64,000 nt of DNA, taken from contig JBDRZZ010000006.1 in assembly GCA_039804165.1 (NCBI GenBank), forward strand, positions 26,217 through 90,216, read 5' to 3'. The position numbers and the translations under genes are program-made. The notes beneath the pieces were generated by a model that saw nothing but the letters and a program-made list of their open reading frames with translations, had not been told where the DNA came from and did not search any database. Every line of letters starts with the position of its first letter. Position 1 is the stretch's first letter. The DNA comes from a candidate division WOR-3 bacterium (GTDB lineage Bacteria; Hydrothermota; UBA3072). Of this stretch, positions 1-11,217 are shown in pieces.

Positions 1-811
1 GCTTATCTCTTAATTTTTTTATTTCGACTCTTTTATCGATTTCTTCCAAAGCGATTTCTGCTGCAACTCCAAGACCAACAATTCCGGGAACATTTTCTGT
101 TCCTGCCCTTTTATTTCTTTCTTGATGACCACCATGGAGTAGGGAATCAATTTTTATCCCTTTTTTTATGTAAAGAGCTCCAACGCCTTTTGGTCCGTAC
201 AATTTATGGGCGGAGAGTGATAAGAGATCCACCCCTAAATCTTCCACATCAATAGGAATTTTCCCTACAGTCTGAACAGCATCAGTATGAAAGTAAATAT
301 TTCGTTCTTTTGCAATTTTAGCTATCTCTTTTATCGGTTGAATTGTTCCTACTTCATTATTTGCATGCATAATGGAGATTAAGATTGTCTTATCTTTTAT
401 AGTATCTTTCAATTCATCCAAATCAACAATTCCATATTTGTCTACCCCAATGTAACTAACCTCAAAACCTTGTTTTTCAAGCCACTTGAATGTATTAAGA
501 ACCGCAGGATGTTCTATTTTTGAAGTTATGAGATGATTTCCACGGTCTTTGTTTGCAAAAGAGATTCCCTTAATTGCAAAATTATCAGATTCTGTGCCTG
601 ATCCTGTAAAAAATATCTCATAGGGTTTTGCATTTATAAGAGCTGCGACTTTCTCCCTGGCTTTTTCTTTCGCAAGTTCGGATTCCTTGGCAAGTCTATA
701 TATACTTGAAGGATTTCCATATTTTTCCGAAAAATAAGGGAACATTGCAAGAAGGACTCTTTTATCTACAGGGGTTGTTGCGTTATGATCAAGGTAAATT
801 AGTTTTCCCAT
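1..811 (-). CDS. nifS: Cysteine desulfurase NifS/IscS family (3' end cut by window edge)
   Basis: PLP enzyme that removes sulfur from L-cysteine as an enzyme persulfide, for Fe-S clusters and thiolation. The first 270 codons are present and the C-terminus lies outside the window, so the persulfide-cysteine loop cannot be seen. Visible family marks are the start L-D-H-N-A-T-T-P, the T-G-S-G-T-E-S-D-N cofactor loop near residue 70, H101 in E-H-P-A-V, the H-T-D-A-V-Q-T-V-G-K segment near 175, and the PLP lysine K203 in S-A-H-K-L-Y-G-P-K-G. It is the last visible gene of a cysteine operon, and its ATG lies inside the end of the upstream mini-gene, implying translational coupling. It could supply sulfur to Fe-S clusters sensed by the Rrf2 protein of the same operon (inference). 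Very sure of the family; NifS versus IscS subtype not resolved. Confidence 0.95.
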   Translation of the reverse strand, partial: MGKLIYLDHNATTPVDKRVLLAMFPYFSEKYGNPSSIYRLAKESELAKEKAREKVAALINAKPYEIFFTGSGTESDNFAIKGISFANKDRGNHLITSKIEHPAVLNTFKWLEKQGFEVSYIGVDKYGIVDLDELKDTIKDKTILISIMHANNEVGTIQPIKEIAKIAKERNIYFHTDAVQTVGKIPIDVEDLGVDLLSLSAHKLYGPKGVGALYIKKGIKIDSLLHGGHQERNKRAGTENVPGIVGLGVAAEIALEEIDKRVEIKKLRDK

Positions 812-962
812 CTTTTAGCCTCCCGTACTTCTTTTCTTCTATTTTAAGATAATTTCTATCCTTAAATTCCTCTTTCTTTCCAACATTCCATCCCTCAACG
901 GGTCTAAAATAACCAACAATTCTTGAATAAACCTCTGTTTTAACTGCAATTATTTTTTTCAT
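789..962 (-). CDS. 57-aa stand-alone NrdD C-terminal (glycyl-radical loop)-like protein
   Basis: Short reading frame with a strong AGGAGG ribosome site just upstream of its ATG; its stop lies 22 bases inside nifS. The protein reads K-T-E-V-Y-S-R-I-V-G-Y-F-R-P-V, then W-N-V-G-K-K-E-E-F-K-D-R. This matches the extreme C-terminus of class III anaerobic ribonucleotide reductase NrdD, where R-V-x-G-Y-L carries the glycyl radical and is followed by N-x-G-K-x-E-E-x-x-x-R. None of the catalytic barrel or the zinc-binding cysteines of NrdD is present. Small proteins like this are sometimes auto-annotated as anaerobic ribonucleoside-triphosphate reductase, but their role is unknown to me. By analogy with GrcA/YfiD it could be a spare glycyl-radical subunit, but its place between metY and nifS points to sulfur metabolism. 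Sure it is a gene, unsure of function. Confidence 0.85.
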   Translation of the reverse strand: MKKIIAVKTEVYSRIVGYFRPVEGWNVGKKEEFKDRNYLKIEEKKYGRLKDGKTNLP

Positions 963-979
963 TCAATCCTCCTTTGAGG

Positions 980-2734
<1,755 letters not shown>

Positions 2735-2738
<4 letters not shown>

Positions 2739-4369
2739 CTTTCTTCCTCCAGAGATTCAAAGAAAACTGGCCAGAAGGGATCTTGAGTTGGAATCTTTAA
2801 GGGTTCGATTTCTCCTTTTATTCTTTTTATAAACCGCTTTCTGGTATTCTCAGTTACCTTCCCTATAATAGAAGCTTTTATCCCTTCTTTCTTTAAATTT
2901 AAAATAATTCTATCTGAATGGGTAGGGTTGGAAGTGATGATTAGTGATCCCTCTGAGATTGCATAGAGGGGGTCAATCCCGAATGCTTTACAAACTGTCT
3001 TGACCTCTTCCGGATATATGAACTTTGTTTCATCTATCTCCATTCCGACAGCACTTGCATTTGCAATTTCAAAAAGTCCTCCGATAATCCCTCCTTCTGT
3101 TGCATCATGCATCGCGGTAACCTCACCTGATTTCATAGCTGTTAATGCATCTTTTACCACTGAGATCTCCTTTGATAGTTTTTGTGCTTTTTTAACAATA
3201 GATGTTCCATATTTCTTAATTAATTCTTTTTCTCTTAGAATAGATAAAATACCAACCGCTTCTATAGCAGGTCCTTTCGTGAGGATAATATCGTCTCCAG
3301 GTTTTGCTCCTTTTGAGGTTACATATTTCCCTTTTTTAGCAAAACTAAAGACAGTAATTCCGCCAACTGTTGGAGAAGCAAATCCCGGATAAAATCCAGT
3401 ATGTCCTCCAATAATCGCTATTCCAAGAGAACTTGCAGTTTTATGAATTGAATTCACGATAGTCTTGAAATCTTCTTCAGGAGTTTCTGGAGGCATTATT
3501 AATGTATAACTCATAAATTCAGGTTTTACTCCCATAACAGCCACATCACTTGCTCCAATATGTACAGTGTACCAACCATACATCTCTAATGGTTGCCCAG
3601 GAATAGAGAATATTGGATCTTCTGCTATGATTAAAACTTTATCTTCATCGATTTCAATAACAGCTGCATTCACGCCAGTTAGAGGTGGAACGATGACTCT
3701 TTTATCTTTCTTCCCCAACCTTTTTAAGAGATAGGTTTCAAAAGTCTTTAGGTCGATTTTACCTACTTTTAACTTCCTCTGTGATTTCTTAAAATAAGCT
3801 CTTGCGAGGGAACAAATTTCTTCTGCCACTTCTATTGGGTCCTTACCAACTAAAACCGTTACTTCCTCTTTTCCCAGAGCACCCGTTTCATAGAAAACCC
3901 TTGGGACTTTTCCGCCAGTAGACTCAACAGCCATTTTTATTTTCCAAGACATAGAAGCCATTTCTGGCCTTCTCACATCTTCTGGTTCCAAAGAGCGGTC
4001 TATTTTACCTAAAATCCAGTCTTTCTTAACACTATAATCTTGTAGGAATTTTACTATTTTCTCATTACAGGCAAAATTTATTCCTGCGCGAATGGAAGGT
4101 TCATATTTGTTTATTTCAAGAATTAATCTTGCCATGTGACTAGAAGCTCCAAATTTCAAATTACCTGAGGCTCTTGGTTTACCATTTACAATTGTAATTC
4201 TTCCATCTATTCCAAGGACATCTTCAACTCTTTTCGCATCTTTCTTTGCATATACTAAATTTGTTCTAACTTCGGGTATAAAAGAGGCAAACTCTTTACA
4301 ATTTTCAATTTCGCTTAGAGCTATGCTCATTTTGCCGAATAACTCAATCTCTTCTGCCCTATTCTTCAT
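2735..4369 (-). CDS. ThiN-like domain fused to AIR synthase (HypE/ThiL/PurM-type) ATP-binding domain
   Basis: Two-domain protein of 544 residues. The N-terminal ~190 residues resemble the ThiN thiamine-phosphate synthase/ligand domain (I-P-E-V-R-T-N-L near 31, S-G-N-L-K-F-G-A-S-S-H near 68, the D-R-S-L-E-P-E-D-V-R-R-P-E motif near 125, then T-G-x-x-P-x-x-x-Y-E-x-G). The C-terminal ~320 residues are an AIR synthase-related fold, with D-x-V-A-V-M-G-V-K-P, an I-I-G-G-H-T-G glycine loop and A-M-H-D-A-T-E-G-G-I-I-G-G-L, the motif of HypE-like members. ThiN domains are best known fused to ThiD or DNA-binding domains. The real start is the ATG with GGAGG upstream; an earlier TTG overlaps that ribosome site. 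The gene lies between cysK and the Rrf2 regulator, suggesting a sulfur rather than thiamine role. Substrate unknown. Confidence 0.82.
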
Positions 4370-4383
4370 AAGTTCCTCCAATA

Positions 4384-5307
4384 TTAATCCTCAAAAAGGT
4401 TTGTGCTTAAATATCTTTCTCCGTGATCTGGGAGAATAACAACTACTTTCTTCCCTTCCCCCAATCTCTTAGCTACCTTTAAACCTCCCCAAAGAGCAGC
4501 TCCTGAAGAGATTCCTGCGAAAATTCCCTCCTTTCTTGCAAGTAATTTAGCCATCTCAAAAGCGTCTTTGTTGCTTACCTGGATTATTTCGTCATAAATC
4601 TTCGTATTCAAAACTTTAGGAACAAATCCGGCACCAATACCTTGAATTTTATGTGGACCCGGCTTTCCGCCGGAAAGGACAGGCGAATCCAGAGGTTCGA
4701 CTCCGATAATCAGGATCTCTCTCTTTTTTATTTCTTTCCGGAGAATCTCGCCCACACCAGTTATAGTCCCACCCGTGCCGATGCCTGCAACAAAAGCGTC
4801 TAGATCTGGAATCTGTTCTAAAATCTCTCTTGCTGTCGTTTTTCTGTGAATTTCGGGATTCGCAGGATTATTAAACTGCTGAGGTTGAAACCATCCGTGT
4901 TTCTCTGCTAATTCCTGGGCTTTTTCTACAGCCCCCTTCATTCCTTTCTCGCCAGGAGTAAGTATAATCTCTGCTCCAAAAGCCTTCATTATTTTTCTCC
5001 TCTCTACACTCATTGTCTCTGGCATTGTGAGCACCAATTTATATCCCTTAAAAGCCGAGACAAAAGCAAGTCCTATTCCTGTATTACCACTTGTAGGCTC
5101 AATTATGGTATCCCCCGGCTTTATTTTTCCTTCTTTTTCTGCGGCCTCTATCATACTGAGAGCAATTCTGTCTTTTATAGAACCTAAAGGATTAAATCCT
5201 TCTAACTTGCAATATACATCAGCAGAATCCTTCTTAACTAACCTACTTAATTTCACGATAGGTGTATCACCTATCAATTCTAAAATACTGTTCACAACTT
5301 TACCCAT
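4384..5307 (-). CDS. cysK: Cysteine synthase (O-acetylserine sulfhydrylase)
   Basis: Condenses O-acetyl-L-serine and sulfide to L-cysteine; cytoplasmic PLP enzyme, 307 residues, normal CysK/CysM length. Visible motifs are L-I-G-D-T-P-I-V near residue 11, the PLP lysine K45 in N-P-L-G-S-I-K-D-R, the substrate loop T-S-G-N-T-G near 72, the phosphate-binding [10 protein letters not shown] near 175, and G-I-S-S-G-A-A near 265. The start chosen (M-G-K-V-V-N-S) has AGGAGG seven bases upstream; a longer version beginning in the promoter/operator dyad is rejected. First gene of the sulfur operon, 14 bases before the ThiN-AIRS gene, with a clear sigma70-like promoter in front. Homology to cystathionine beta-synthase N-domains is expected but there are no CBS domains. 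Confidence 0.95.
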   Translation of the reverse strand: MGKVVNSILELIGDTPIVKLSRLVKKDSADVYCKLEGFNPLGSIKDRIALSMIEAAEKEGKIKPGDTIIEPTSGNTGIGLAFVSAFKGYKLVLTMPETMSVERRKIMKAFGAEIILTPGEKGMKGAVEKAQELAEKHGWFQPQQFNNPANPEIHRKTTAREILEQIPDLDAFVAGIGTGGTITGVGEILRKEIKKREILIIGVEPLDSPVLSGGKPGPHKIQGIGAGFVPKVLNTKIYDEIIQVSNKDAFEMAKLLARKEGIFAGISSGAALWGGLKVAKRLGEGKKVVVILPDHGERYLSTNLFED

Positions 5308-5331
5308 TTTTAACCTCCTAATTAATATTAT

Positions 5332-5347
5332 AACTAATATCATAGTT
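5332..5347. promoter_or_regulatory. Inverted repeat in the cysK leader, candidate Rrf2 operator
   Basis: The 16-base element AACTAATATCATAGTT has perfect 5-base outer arms (AACTA/TAGTT). A second dyad, ATATCA...TGATAT on the minus strand, overlaps it and runs into the -10 box. It lies just downstream of the -10 and upstream of the cysK ribosome site, where a repressor would block initiation. The operon encodes an Rrf2 regulator, which makes it the obvious candidate ligand, but binding is inferred only. Confidence 0.45.
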
Positions 5348-5353
5348 TTAGTG

Positions 5354-5382
5354 ATATTATAACAAAAAATTTAATTTGTCAA
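5354..5382 (-). promoter_or_regulatory. Sigma70-type promoter of the cysteine operon
   Basis: On the minus strand a perfect TTGACA (5377-5382) is followed by TATAAT (5356-5361, 15-base spacer) or the overlapping TAATAT (5354-5359, 17-base spacer). It reads toward cysK about 50 bases away and overlaps the inverted repeat described separately. Confidence 0.7.
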
Positions 5383-5440
5383 GGGGGGATTTTGTTTAAA
5401 ATTTAAAAGGCTTTTTAAATTATTAGGTCTCCTTGGGAAA

Positions 5441-5472
5441 AAGATTAAAATATTAATTTGTTTTTTAATCTT
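5441..5472 (-). terminator. Putative Rho-independent terminator after the LOG-family gene
   Basis: Ten-base perfect stem (AAGATTAAAA with TTTTAATCTT) and a 12-base loop; read on the minus strand the stem ends in a run of five T. The stem is AT-only, so strength is doubtful. It sits between the stop of the LOG-family gene and the cysK promoter, the right place to insulate the two operons. Confidence 0.4.
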
Positions 5473-5521
5473 AGCAAAATTTTTAAAGAAAAGATAGGTT
5501 GGATAAAGAAATCTTCTCGAT

Positions 5522-5989
5522 TTAATTTTTTTTATTTTGATTTTTAGAGAAAAACTCTTCTATTTTTTTTATTGCTTCTTTTGGAGAGTTAGCCTTTTCT
5601 ATTGGGATTGGAAGATCGCATTTTATCCCTATTATTTTTTTATCATATATCTTAGCGAAAGCAATTTCGCTTTGTGTCCCTAAGGCTCCGTCGATTGCTA
5701 TTAAAATATCGGCGGTTTGGACAATGATTACGTTCCTTGCATGTCCCATTCCTGTAAGTATTGGGATGTCTACCCATCTATTAGCTGATTCTTTTGAGCT
5801 TCCTGGTAGGATTCCAATAACTAATCCTCCCTCTTCTTTAGCTCCTTTTGAAGCTGCTTCCATAACTCCTCCTAATCCCCCAGTGACTAAAGCGTAGCCC
5901 TTTCCCCCAATTAGCTTTCCCATTTCGTAGGCTATATTATAAATTTCTTCTGTAACCTTAGAGCCGCCAATAACACCGACAATTTTCAT
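5522..5989 (-). CDS. LOG/SLOG family nucleotide-binding protein (TIGR00725-like)
   Basis: A 155-residue Rossmann-like protein of the lysine-decarboxylase-like/LOG superfamily. It starts [10 protein letters not shown], has V-T-G-G-L-G-G-V-M-E-A-A near residue 35, G-H-A-R-N near 82, and A-I-D-G-A-L-G-T-Q-S-E-I-A near 100, matching the P-G-G-x-G-T-x-x-E region of the superfamily but without the exact phosphoribohydrolase motif. The subgroup includes putative molybdenum cofactor carriers and uncharacterised proteins; no specific function can be given. Its ATG overlaps the stop of the PorU-like gene by ATGA, so the two are co-translated, although no functional link is obvious. Confidence 0.85.
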   Translation of the reverse strand: MKIVGVIGGSKVTEEIYNIAYEMGKLIGGKGYALVTGGLGGVMEAASKGAKEEGGLVIGILPGSSKESANRWVDIPILTGMGHARNVIIVQTADILIAIDGALGTQSEIAFAKIYDKKIIGIKCDLPIPIEKANSPKEAIKKIEEFFSKNQNKKN

Positions 5990-8900
5990 CTTACTACCGC
6001 TATTTTACCGTAATAAGGCTCGGTATTTCCTGCTTTTATCATATAATAATAAACTCCATTAGAAACGGGTCTTCCTAATTTATCTTTTCCATCCCATTCT
6101 ACATAATTAATCCCATATTTTGAGACTCCAGGATAAATTTCTTTAACCAGTCTTCCAGCTATCGTAAAGATTTTTATTTCAACAGGCACTTCCTGAGATG
6201 TATTATAAACGATTATTGTTTTATCCTTCATTGGATTTGGATAATTGTTTACGTTCCAAAGAATTTCTTTTCTCCCAACTTTAAAGCTCGTTTCGCAAGA
6301 ACCAATGTTTCCAGAGTTGTCCTTAGCATAAACTTTAATTTTAATAGAATCAGAGAGAGAGGGAGCTTCATAGGCAAAAGAAACTTCTCCTATAGTGCAG
6401 GTTCCTGTTAAATAAGTAAATTTATCTCCAAGGAGAAGTTTTGAAGTTCCGCCAACGTTGACTTGGATATTGGTTTTGTCTCGTAAGTCAATTCCACTGG
6501 AATCGCTTATAATAAGAGTCATCTCCCCTGAAGGAGGAATCAAATCTCCTTTTTTAAGAACCCTACCTTCCAATTGGAAAGAGATAGAAGGTGGTAGTGT
6601 ATCTAGGGAAGGGAGGCCTTCTTTAAAATATATTCTTGAGGAGAAATATGATTCTTTTTCTCCTCTTGAATAGAAACGGATTCTTCCAGAATCTGCTTTT
6701 ATGTCATAAGGGAGGTTCATTTTTATCACAAAAGAATCGTTCACTATTGGTGCACTACCTCTAAATAATATTCTTCCTTCTTTTCTTACTTTAATCATTA
6801 AAGTGCCACTTCCTTCGCTTCCGTCTATTAATGTATCATAGCTTCCCTCTGTTAGAAGACAGGAAATCTTTTCTGCTGAATTTTTACATTCTCCTTTTAT
6901 TTCTATAGAAGAGCCTGTTTTAAAAGTATCATTTAGGGAAACAGTTAACGGAGCTGAATCAATCAATATAGAAGTTCCGGGATCTCCGAAGAATGTGTAG
7001 GTTGAATGTCCTCCCTTTTCTTTTGCAAAAAGGAAAGCCTCTCCTGCAGTTTTTACAGAATCGTTAAAAAGATACTCGATTATCCTTTCTCCCAAGTATG
7101 TATTATCAGGGTTTCCTGTAGCTCTTCCTGCAGCAATTGTTACGATGGTTCCCCCCTCTTTATAAAGAACAGAATAATCCCCAATGCTACGCTCATCCGG
7201 TCTTTCAAAGTAACCAACATCACAAGAGCCAAAATAATAGATTGGGGTTTTTCTCCAATTAGAAAGTAGGTTTATGTCTTGAATTAGAAAAACTCCTTCG
7301 TGGGCTAAACCTCTTAAGTTTCCATGCCCAATATACATTCCAACAAGAGCTCCTTCTTTCATTGACTCAATGTGAGCTTTCCTGGCGGAAGGTTTTAATC
7401 CTGCCTCTCTTGGATATTCTATTAAATATATTTTATCTTTATAAATCCACCCTGGAAGTTTTCTTGCAATACTTTCCATACCGTCAGTATTCTCTCTTTC
7501 AGCACTACTTGTAGCAGAAAATGCATCATCAGCGAGAAGAATAGCTTTCATTCTCCAATTACCCGAACTTTTCTCATATTCTATTAACTTATCTACCCAT
7601 CCTTTAGCTTCTTGTAAGTTAGAAGCTGTGACTCTCCCAATAGGTATATCTGGGACTTGTCTTGGGTCTTCGTTAAAATTTACAAACCAGCTATCCCAAG
7701 AAGGATTTGAAGTTAAATAACCCTCTTTCTGAGAAACCGTGATACCTTCTGTATGAATAGGAATGAAGGATGTCTTCCCATTCCCTGTTAAATTTTTGTC
7801 ATCGTAACTACCATTTCCGAAAAGCAAAACATAATTAGGAGGTGGATTCCAATTTAATTGCGTCCAATATAAGAATCTTTTTATGGCGGAAGGATCTTTA
7901 ACCCCATAAGAAAAATTATCATAAATTTCTTCAATTTTTACAACCTTTGCTATAGGAGAAGAAAAGCCTCTTAAATTACTCTCTCTCCAATTTTTTAATT
8001 TTAGAGCTTCAGAGAAAAAGGTTTCTGGGGTTATGACAATCCAATCTGCTCCACCCTGGAATAGGGAGGTTGGATTTGATATGGATATTTCTTCTATAGA
8101 AAAAGGAGAGCTTTGTAAAAGAACTCTACTTGAGGCAGAAGAAAAATTCACAGTTCCATTTTCGAAATCAGAAGAAATTAGTTTCGGAGAGCTTTCTTTA
8201 CTAATGTCAAGCACATAAGGATTTCTTAAGAATCCTTCTACTCGGTAATTTCTTAAAGAAGAATCCTGTTTTATAATTAAAAAATCTTCTTTCCCGATTG
8301 TTTTTCTTTTATAAATAATTTCTATATAATCTAAAATTATAGATCTCTCACTACTTCTAAGAGAAACACTTAACTCGTTTATTCCTGAGTGGAGGTTTTC
8401 TAATGTATCTATAAAAATTGTCCTATCAGTTTTAGGGTCTCCAAAACAAGGAACTGTTTTAAGAGATGTTTCTCCATTTAAAGAGATCTCCAAATCAGTG
8501 TTTTTATTCTCCTTAGGATAGAAAGCTACAAATATTATTGCTTTAGAGTCAAGGGGGTCTTGGGGAATAAAGGTTGTTATTAATTTGCTATTTTCACTTT
8601 CTAAGTTTTCTCCAATCACATTTAATTCTTTCCAACCCCAGGTAAGTCCACTTTTTAAAGGACTAAAAACATCTTCTTCAAGATGGATGGTATCAATAAA
8701 GAAAGAAGATTCTTCTCCTCCAACTTGAGAAACTTGATTCATTTTTAAGGCTTCTTTGTTAAAGCGGAGCCAGTAAATATTTGTGTCTGTGTAAGGGTGA
8801 TAATAGAAAAACACTTTAGAAGTAAACCTATTCCTTTTCCAACCCGAAAGAGAATGAGCATAAAATATGATTCTCTCCCATGGTTCAAAAGTTTCGTCTT

Positions 8901-9672
8901 CATCGATCTCATATATGGTAGGAAGGACTTCTGGAAGAGTGTCCATTGCTAAAAGGCTATCCAAATTCCATTTCATAACCTTTTTATATCCACCAAGAAT
9001 TTGAATCTTTTTCGGATCCACTCTTAATGGATTAATGCCAACTTTTTCTAAATCTTTTGGGGTAACTTCATATAAGCCTTCTTTTAGTGTTTTTAATTTT
9101 AAGTAAAGGGAGGGTTCTTCTCTTATTTTATAGATAGAAGGTATTATTGCTTCTCCTTTTTGTTTATTTAAAAAAATGCTAAGTTTTCTTGCTTGATAGC
9201 CCCTTGGTTTAATCCATTTTCCTCCTCTAAAATAAATTTTAATTAAAATTAATTTCCTTTCCTCTATTTTTTCTCCATCAAAAGAAAAAGGATTTATGAT
9301 TAAAGTAGAATTTCCAAAGGGAGAAGGGGTATTTTCTTCTATCGCAACAGGAGGTAAAATGTAGGGAGGAGGAGTTTTTTCTATTTCCTCTCCGAAGTAA
9401 GATAAAACTCTTGGGATCCCTTTCTCTTTTTGAGATTCTAATACTTTGTATTTTAATTCTATTTCGCATCCAACTGGAGTTAAAATTGACCTTCTTATAG
9501 AAGGTAACTCAGCCACTCCTTCTTCTATAGGGTAAAAGTTTCCTTCTTTTAGTTTATAGGAAATTCTACCTGAGATTAGAAATTTTTCATATTCTAAGGT
9601 ATATTTAATAATTAAAGAATCTGGGGTATCTGCAATAATATTTATGGCAGAAAATAAAAAAAACAAAATCAT
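5986..9672 (-). CDS. porU: PorU-like gingipain-family (C25) cysteine peptidase, probable T9SS sortase
   Basis: A 1228-residue exported protein with a short hydrophobic signal ([10 protein letters not shown]). A long beta-rich N-terminal region of ~540 residues is followed by a C25 peptidase domain (about 543-900). The catalytic histidine is probably H783 in Y-I-G-H-G-N-L-R-G and the cysteine C817 in [10 protein letters not shown]. Ig-like segments follow, and the last ~90 residues are a T9SS CTD (N-N-Y-P-N-P-M-K, then S-N-G-V-Y-Y-Y-M). In Bacteroidetes PorU of about this size cleaves CTDs from T9SS cargo at the outer membrane and itself carries a CTD-like end. The many CTD proteins in this window would be its substrates. 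It could instead be a secreted gingipain-like protease. Its ATG overlaps the stop of the Trm112-like gene. Confidence 0.82.
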   Translation of the reverse strand: MILFFLFSAINIIADTPDSLIIKYTLEYEKFLISGRISYKLKEGNFYPIEEGVAELPSIRRSILTPVGCEIELKYKVLESQKEKGIPRVLSYFGEEIEKTPPPYILPPVAIEENTPSPFGNSTLIINPFSFDGEKIEERKLILIKIYFRGGKWIKPRGYQARKLSIFLNKQKGEAIIPSIYKIREEPSLYLKLKTLKEGLYEVTPKDLEKVGINPLRVDPKKIQILGGYKKVMKWNLDSLLAMDTLPEVLPTIYEIDEDETFEPWERIIFYAHSLSGWKRNRFTSKVFFYYHPYTDTNIYWLRFNKEALKMNQVSQVGGEESSFFIDTIHLEEDVFSPLKSGLTWGWKELNVIGENLESENSKLITTFIPQDPLDSKAIIFVAFYPKENKNTDLEISLNGETSLKTVPCFGDPKTDRTIFIDTLENLHSGINELSVSLRSSERSIILDYIEIIYKRKTIGKEDFLIIKQDSSLRNYRVEGFLRNPYVLDISKESSPKLISSDFENGTVNFSSASSRVLLQSSPFSIEEISISNPTSLFQGGADWIVITPETFFSEALKLKNWRESNLRGFSSPIAKVVKIEEIYDNFSYGVKDPSAIKRFLYWTQLNWNPPPNYVLLFGNGSYDDKNLTGNGKTSFIPIHTEGITVSQKEGYLTSNPSWDSWFVNFNEDPRQVPDIPIGRVTASNLQEAKGWVDKLIEYEKSSGNWRMKAILLADDAFSATSSAERENTDGMESIARKLPGWIYKDKIYLIEYPREAGLKPSARKAHIESMKEGALVGMYIGHGNLRGLAHEGVFLIQDINLLSNWRKTPIYYFGSCDVGYFERPDERSIGDYSVLYKEGGTIVTIAAGRATGNPDNTYLGERIIEYLFNDSVKTAGEAFLFAKEKGGHSTYTFFGDPGTSILIDSAPLTVSLNDTFKTGSSIEIKGECKNSAEKISCLLTEGSYDTLIDGSEGSGTLMIKVRKEGRILFRGSAPIVNDSFVIKMNLPYDIKADSGRIRFYSRGEKESYFSSRIYFKEGLPSLDTLPPSISFQLEGRVLKKGDLIPPSGEMTLIISDSSGIDLRDKTNIQVNVGGTSKLLLGDKFTYLTGTCTIGEVSFAYEAPSLSDSIKIKVYAKDNSGNIGSCETSFKVGRKEILWNVNNYPNPMKDKTIIVYNTSQEVPVEIKIFTIAGRLVKEIYPGVSKYGINYVEWDGKDKLGRPVSNGVYYYMIKAGNTEPYYGKIAVVR

Positions 9673-9833
9673 AATTTTTCTGCTTCCTCAATTAGCATTA
9701 CAGGAATTCCATCTTCAATTGGATATGCAAGTTTACATTTGTCGCAGATTAGCCTTTCTTTTTTTTCATCCAACCTTAATGAACCTTTACATTTAGGGCA
9801 AACAAGGATATCCAATAATTCTTTTTTTATCAT
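9669..9833 (-). CDS. Trm112/YcaR family zinc-ribbon protein
   Basis: A 54-residue protein with the full small-family pattern: [12 protein letters not shown]-x-L at the start, a second pair in I-C-D-K-C, and [12 protein letters not shown] near the end. Cysteines 12, 15, 30 and 33 form a probable zinc site. Trm112 activates methyltransferases in eukaryotes; bacterial YcaR-type proteins are mostly uncharacterised. AGGAGG lies seven bases before the ATG and the stop overlaps the start of the PorU-like gene (ATGA), so it heads a three-gene operon. Confidence 0.92.
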   Translation of the reverse strand: MIKKELLDILVCPKCKGSLRLDEKKERLICDKCKLAYPIEDGIPVMLIEEAEKL

Positions 9834-9888
9834 TATTACCTCCTTTTAAATAAAAACTATTTAACAAGGAGCAAAAGTCAATAGAAGT

Positions 9889-11122
9889 CTAATACTTAAC
9901 TTCGTAAAGCCTAATTACTAAATTATTCCATTTTTTAGAATTACATAACTTTTAACATATTTTAAGTTAGAATTTAAAGGAGGAGAAAATTCTTCTTCCT
10001 CAATGAGATAATAAATCTTTTTCCTCTGAGATCCCTCTTTTAGAGAATGATAATCATAATAAAAATCAAATTTATTTATCTCAAGTAGACTTAATTAAAG
10101 CTCCATTCTCTCCCATTTTTATTGTTGAAAAATCAGGACTTTTTAAGTAGTAATATACAAATTATTAAAATTCCATAAGTTTGTAAAAATTATAAAAAGG
10201 AAAAGAGAAAAAAATATGCGATTTCTTGATTCTCCTGTAATTCTGAAGAACTCAATAAAGTTAATAGGAAGAGTAACAACAAAATATACAATGAGGGGTA
10301 TTAGAATTAGGAAATATCTAGGTGGTTGATAAGTAAGAAAGTCAAGAAATATATAACTTTTGAAAATTAGCGTAGAGATATCTCTAAGTTGGAGTTTTTC
10401 TTTCTCCTTAAATTCAGAAACAAAATAAAAATGTTGCATAAAGCCAAAAGAAATAGACAAAAATTTTTTCTTAAAAGATAATTTCCAAAAATTTAATGTA
10501 GTTTTTACCTATCACCGTTAACGTTTTTTGCTTTATTTTGAAATAATAATATTGAAATAATAATATTATTGTTTGGATATACTTTTCTTTAAAGATTTTT
10601 TAAAATAAATGAGAAGAAAAAGTTATAGTAAAAAACTTAAAACAAGGAATAGGAAATCCTTACCTTTAATTTTATGAATTACTCTTATTTGTTAAAAACT
10701 TGCGTTCAAAAAATCCGCTCAGTAAATAGAGTAGTTTTTTCTTTTAGAGTTAAAGCCTTATTATAAAAACAATAAAATTCCAAAGGAAATCATTGGGACT
10801 TCAAGTAGGGCGCTTATTCTCTAAATAAATATAATTTGAACCCATTATTATTGTATATAAAATTAATAAAAACATCAAAAAATCTGAGTTTTAGAGACCC
10901 TCAAAAAGGTAGTAAGCTAATCCTATTATTAGGATGACAGAGAAGATACAAGAAGGTAATCTCGTAGAGAACAGATTTAACCCGGTTAGTTTAAACAGGT
11001 GGTATCGAATAAAAGGCATTAAAGGCATAATTACCATATGATTTATTTTATCGCAAATCCAAGGATCTCTAAGATATTTTTTGCAACATTTCCCATATGA
11101 TAACTTTCATCTGCAAAGAAAA
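9889..11122 (-). pseudogene. Decayed GT39/ArnT-like membrane glycosyltransferase
   Basis: No intact gene covers this 1.3-kb stretch, but minus-strand fragments in shifting frames line up in order with a PMT/ArnT-type polytopic glycosyltransferase. First comes A-D-E-S-Y-H-M-G-N-V-A-K near 11.11 kb, then L-F-K-L-T-G-L-N-L-F-S-T-R-L-P-S near 10.97 kb, then A-L-L-E-V-P-M-I-S-F-G near 10.80 kb. A hydrophobic open stretch with Y-Q-P-P-R-Y-F-L covers 10143-10460, and the ending N-L-V-I-R-L-Y-E-V-K-Y with a stop is at 9889-9891. Several stops and frameshifts interrupt it. A 14-base tandem duplication (10540-10567) lies inside. The order of motifs supports one ancestral gene; exact ends are uncertain. 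Confidence 0.65.
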
Positions 11123-11217
11123 CTTTGGATCATGTTAAAGAAGGAATCTGGATCTCATGTTATTTTATAGAATCTTAGGCTCGTGAAATCAAGTAAAAGG
11201 ATTAAATAAAACGATTT

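Noticed and set aside
5308-5521. SAM or T-box riboswitch upstream of cysK/metY
   Set aside because: The leader between the promoter and cysK is about 45 bases, too short, with only the operator-like dyad; metY has no leader.
10143-10460. A 105-codon open frame with hydrophobic stretches
   Set aside because: It is an open piece of the decayed GT39 gene: it contains Y-Q-P-P-R-Y-F-L and sits in order with other fragments, and has no ribosome site.
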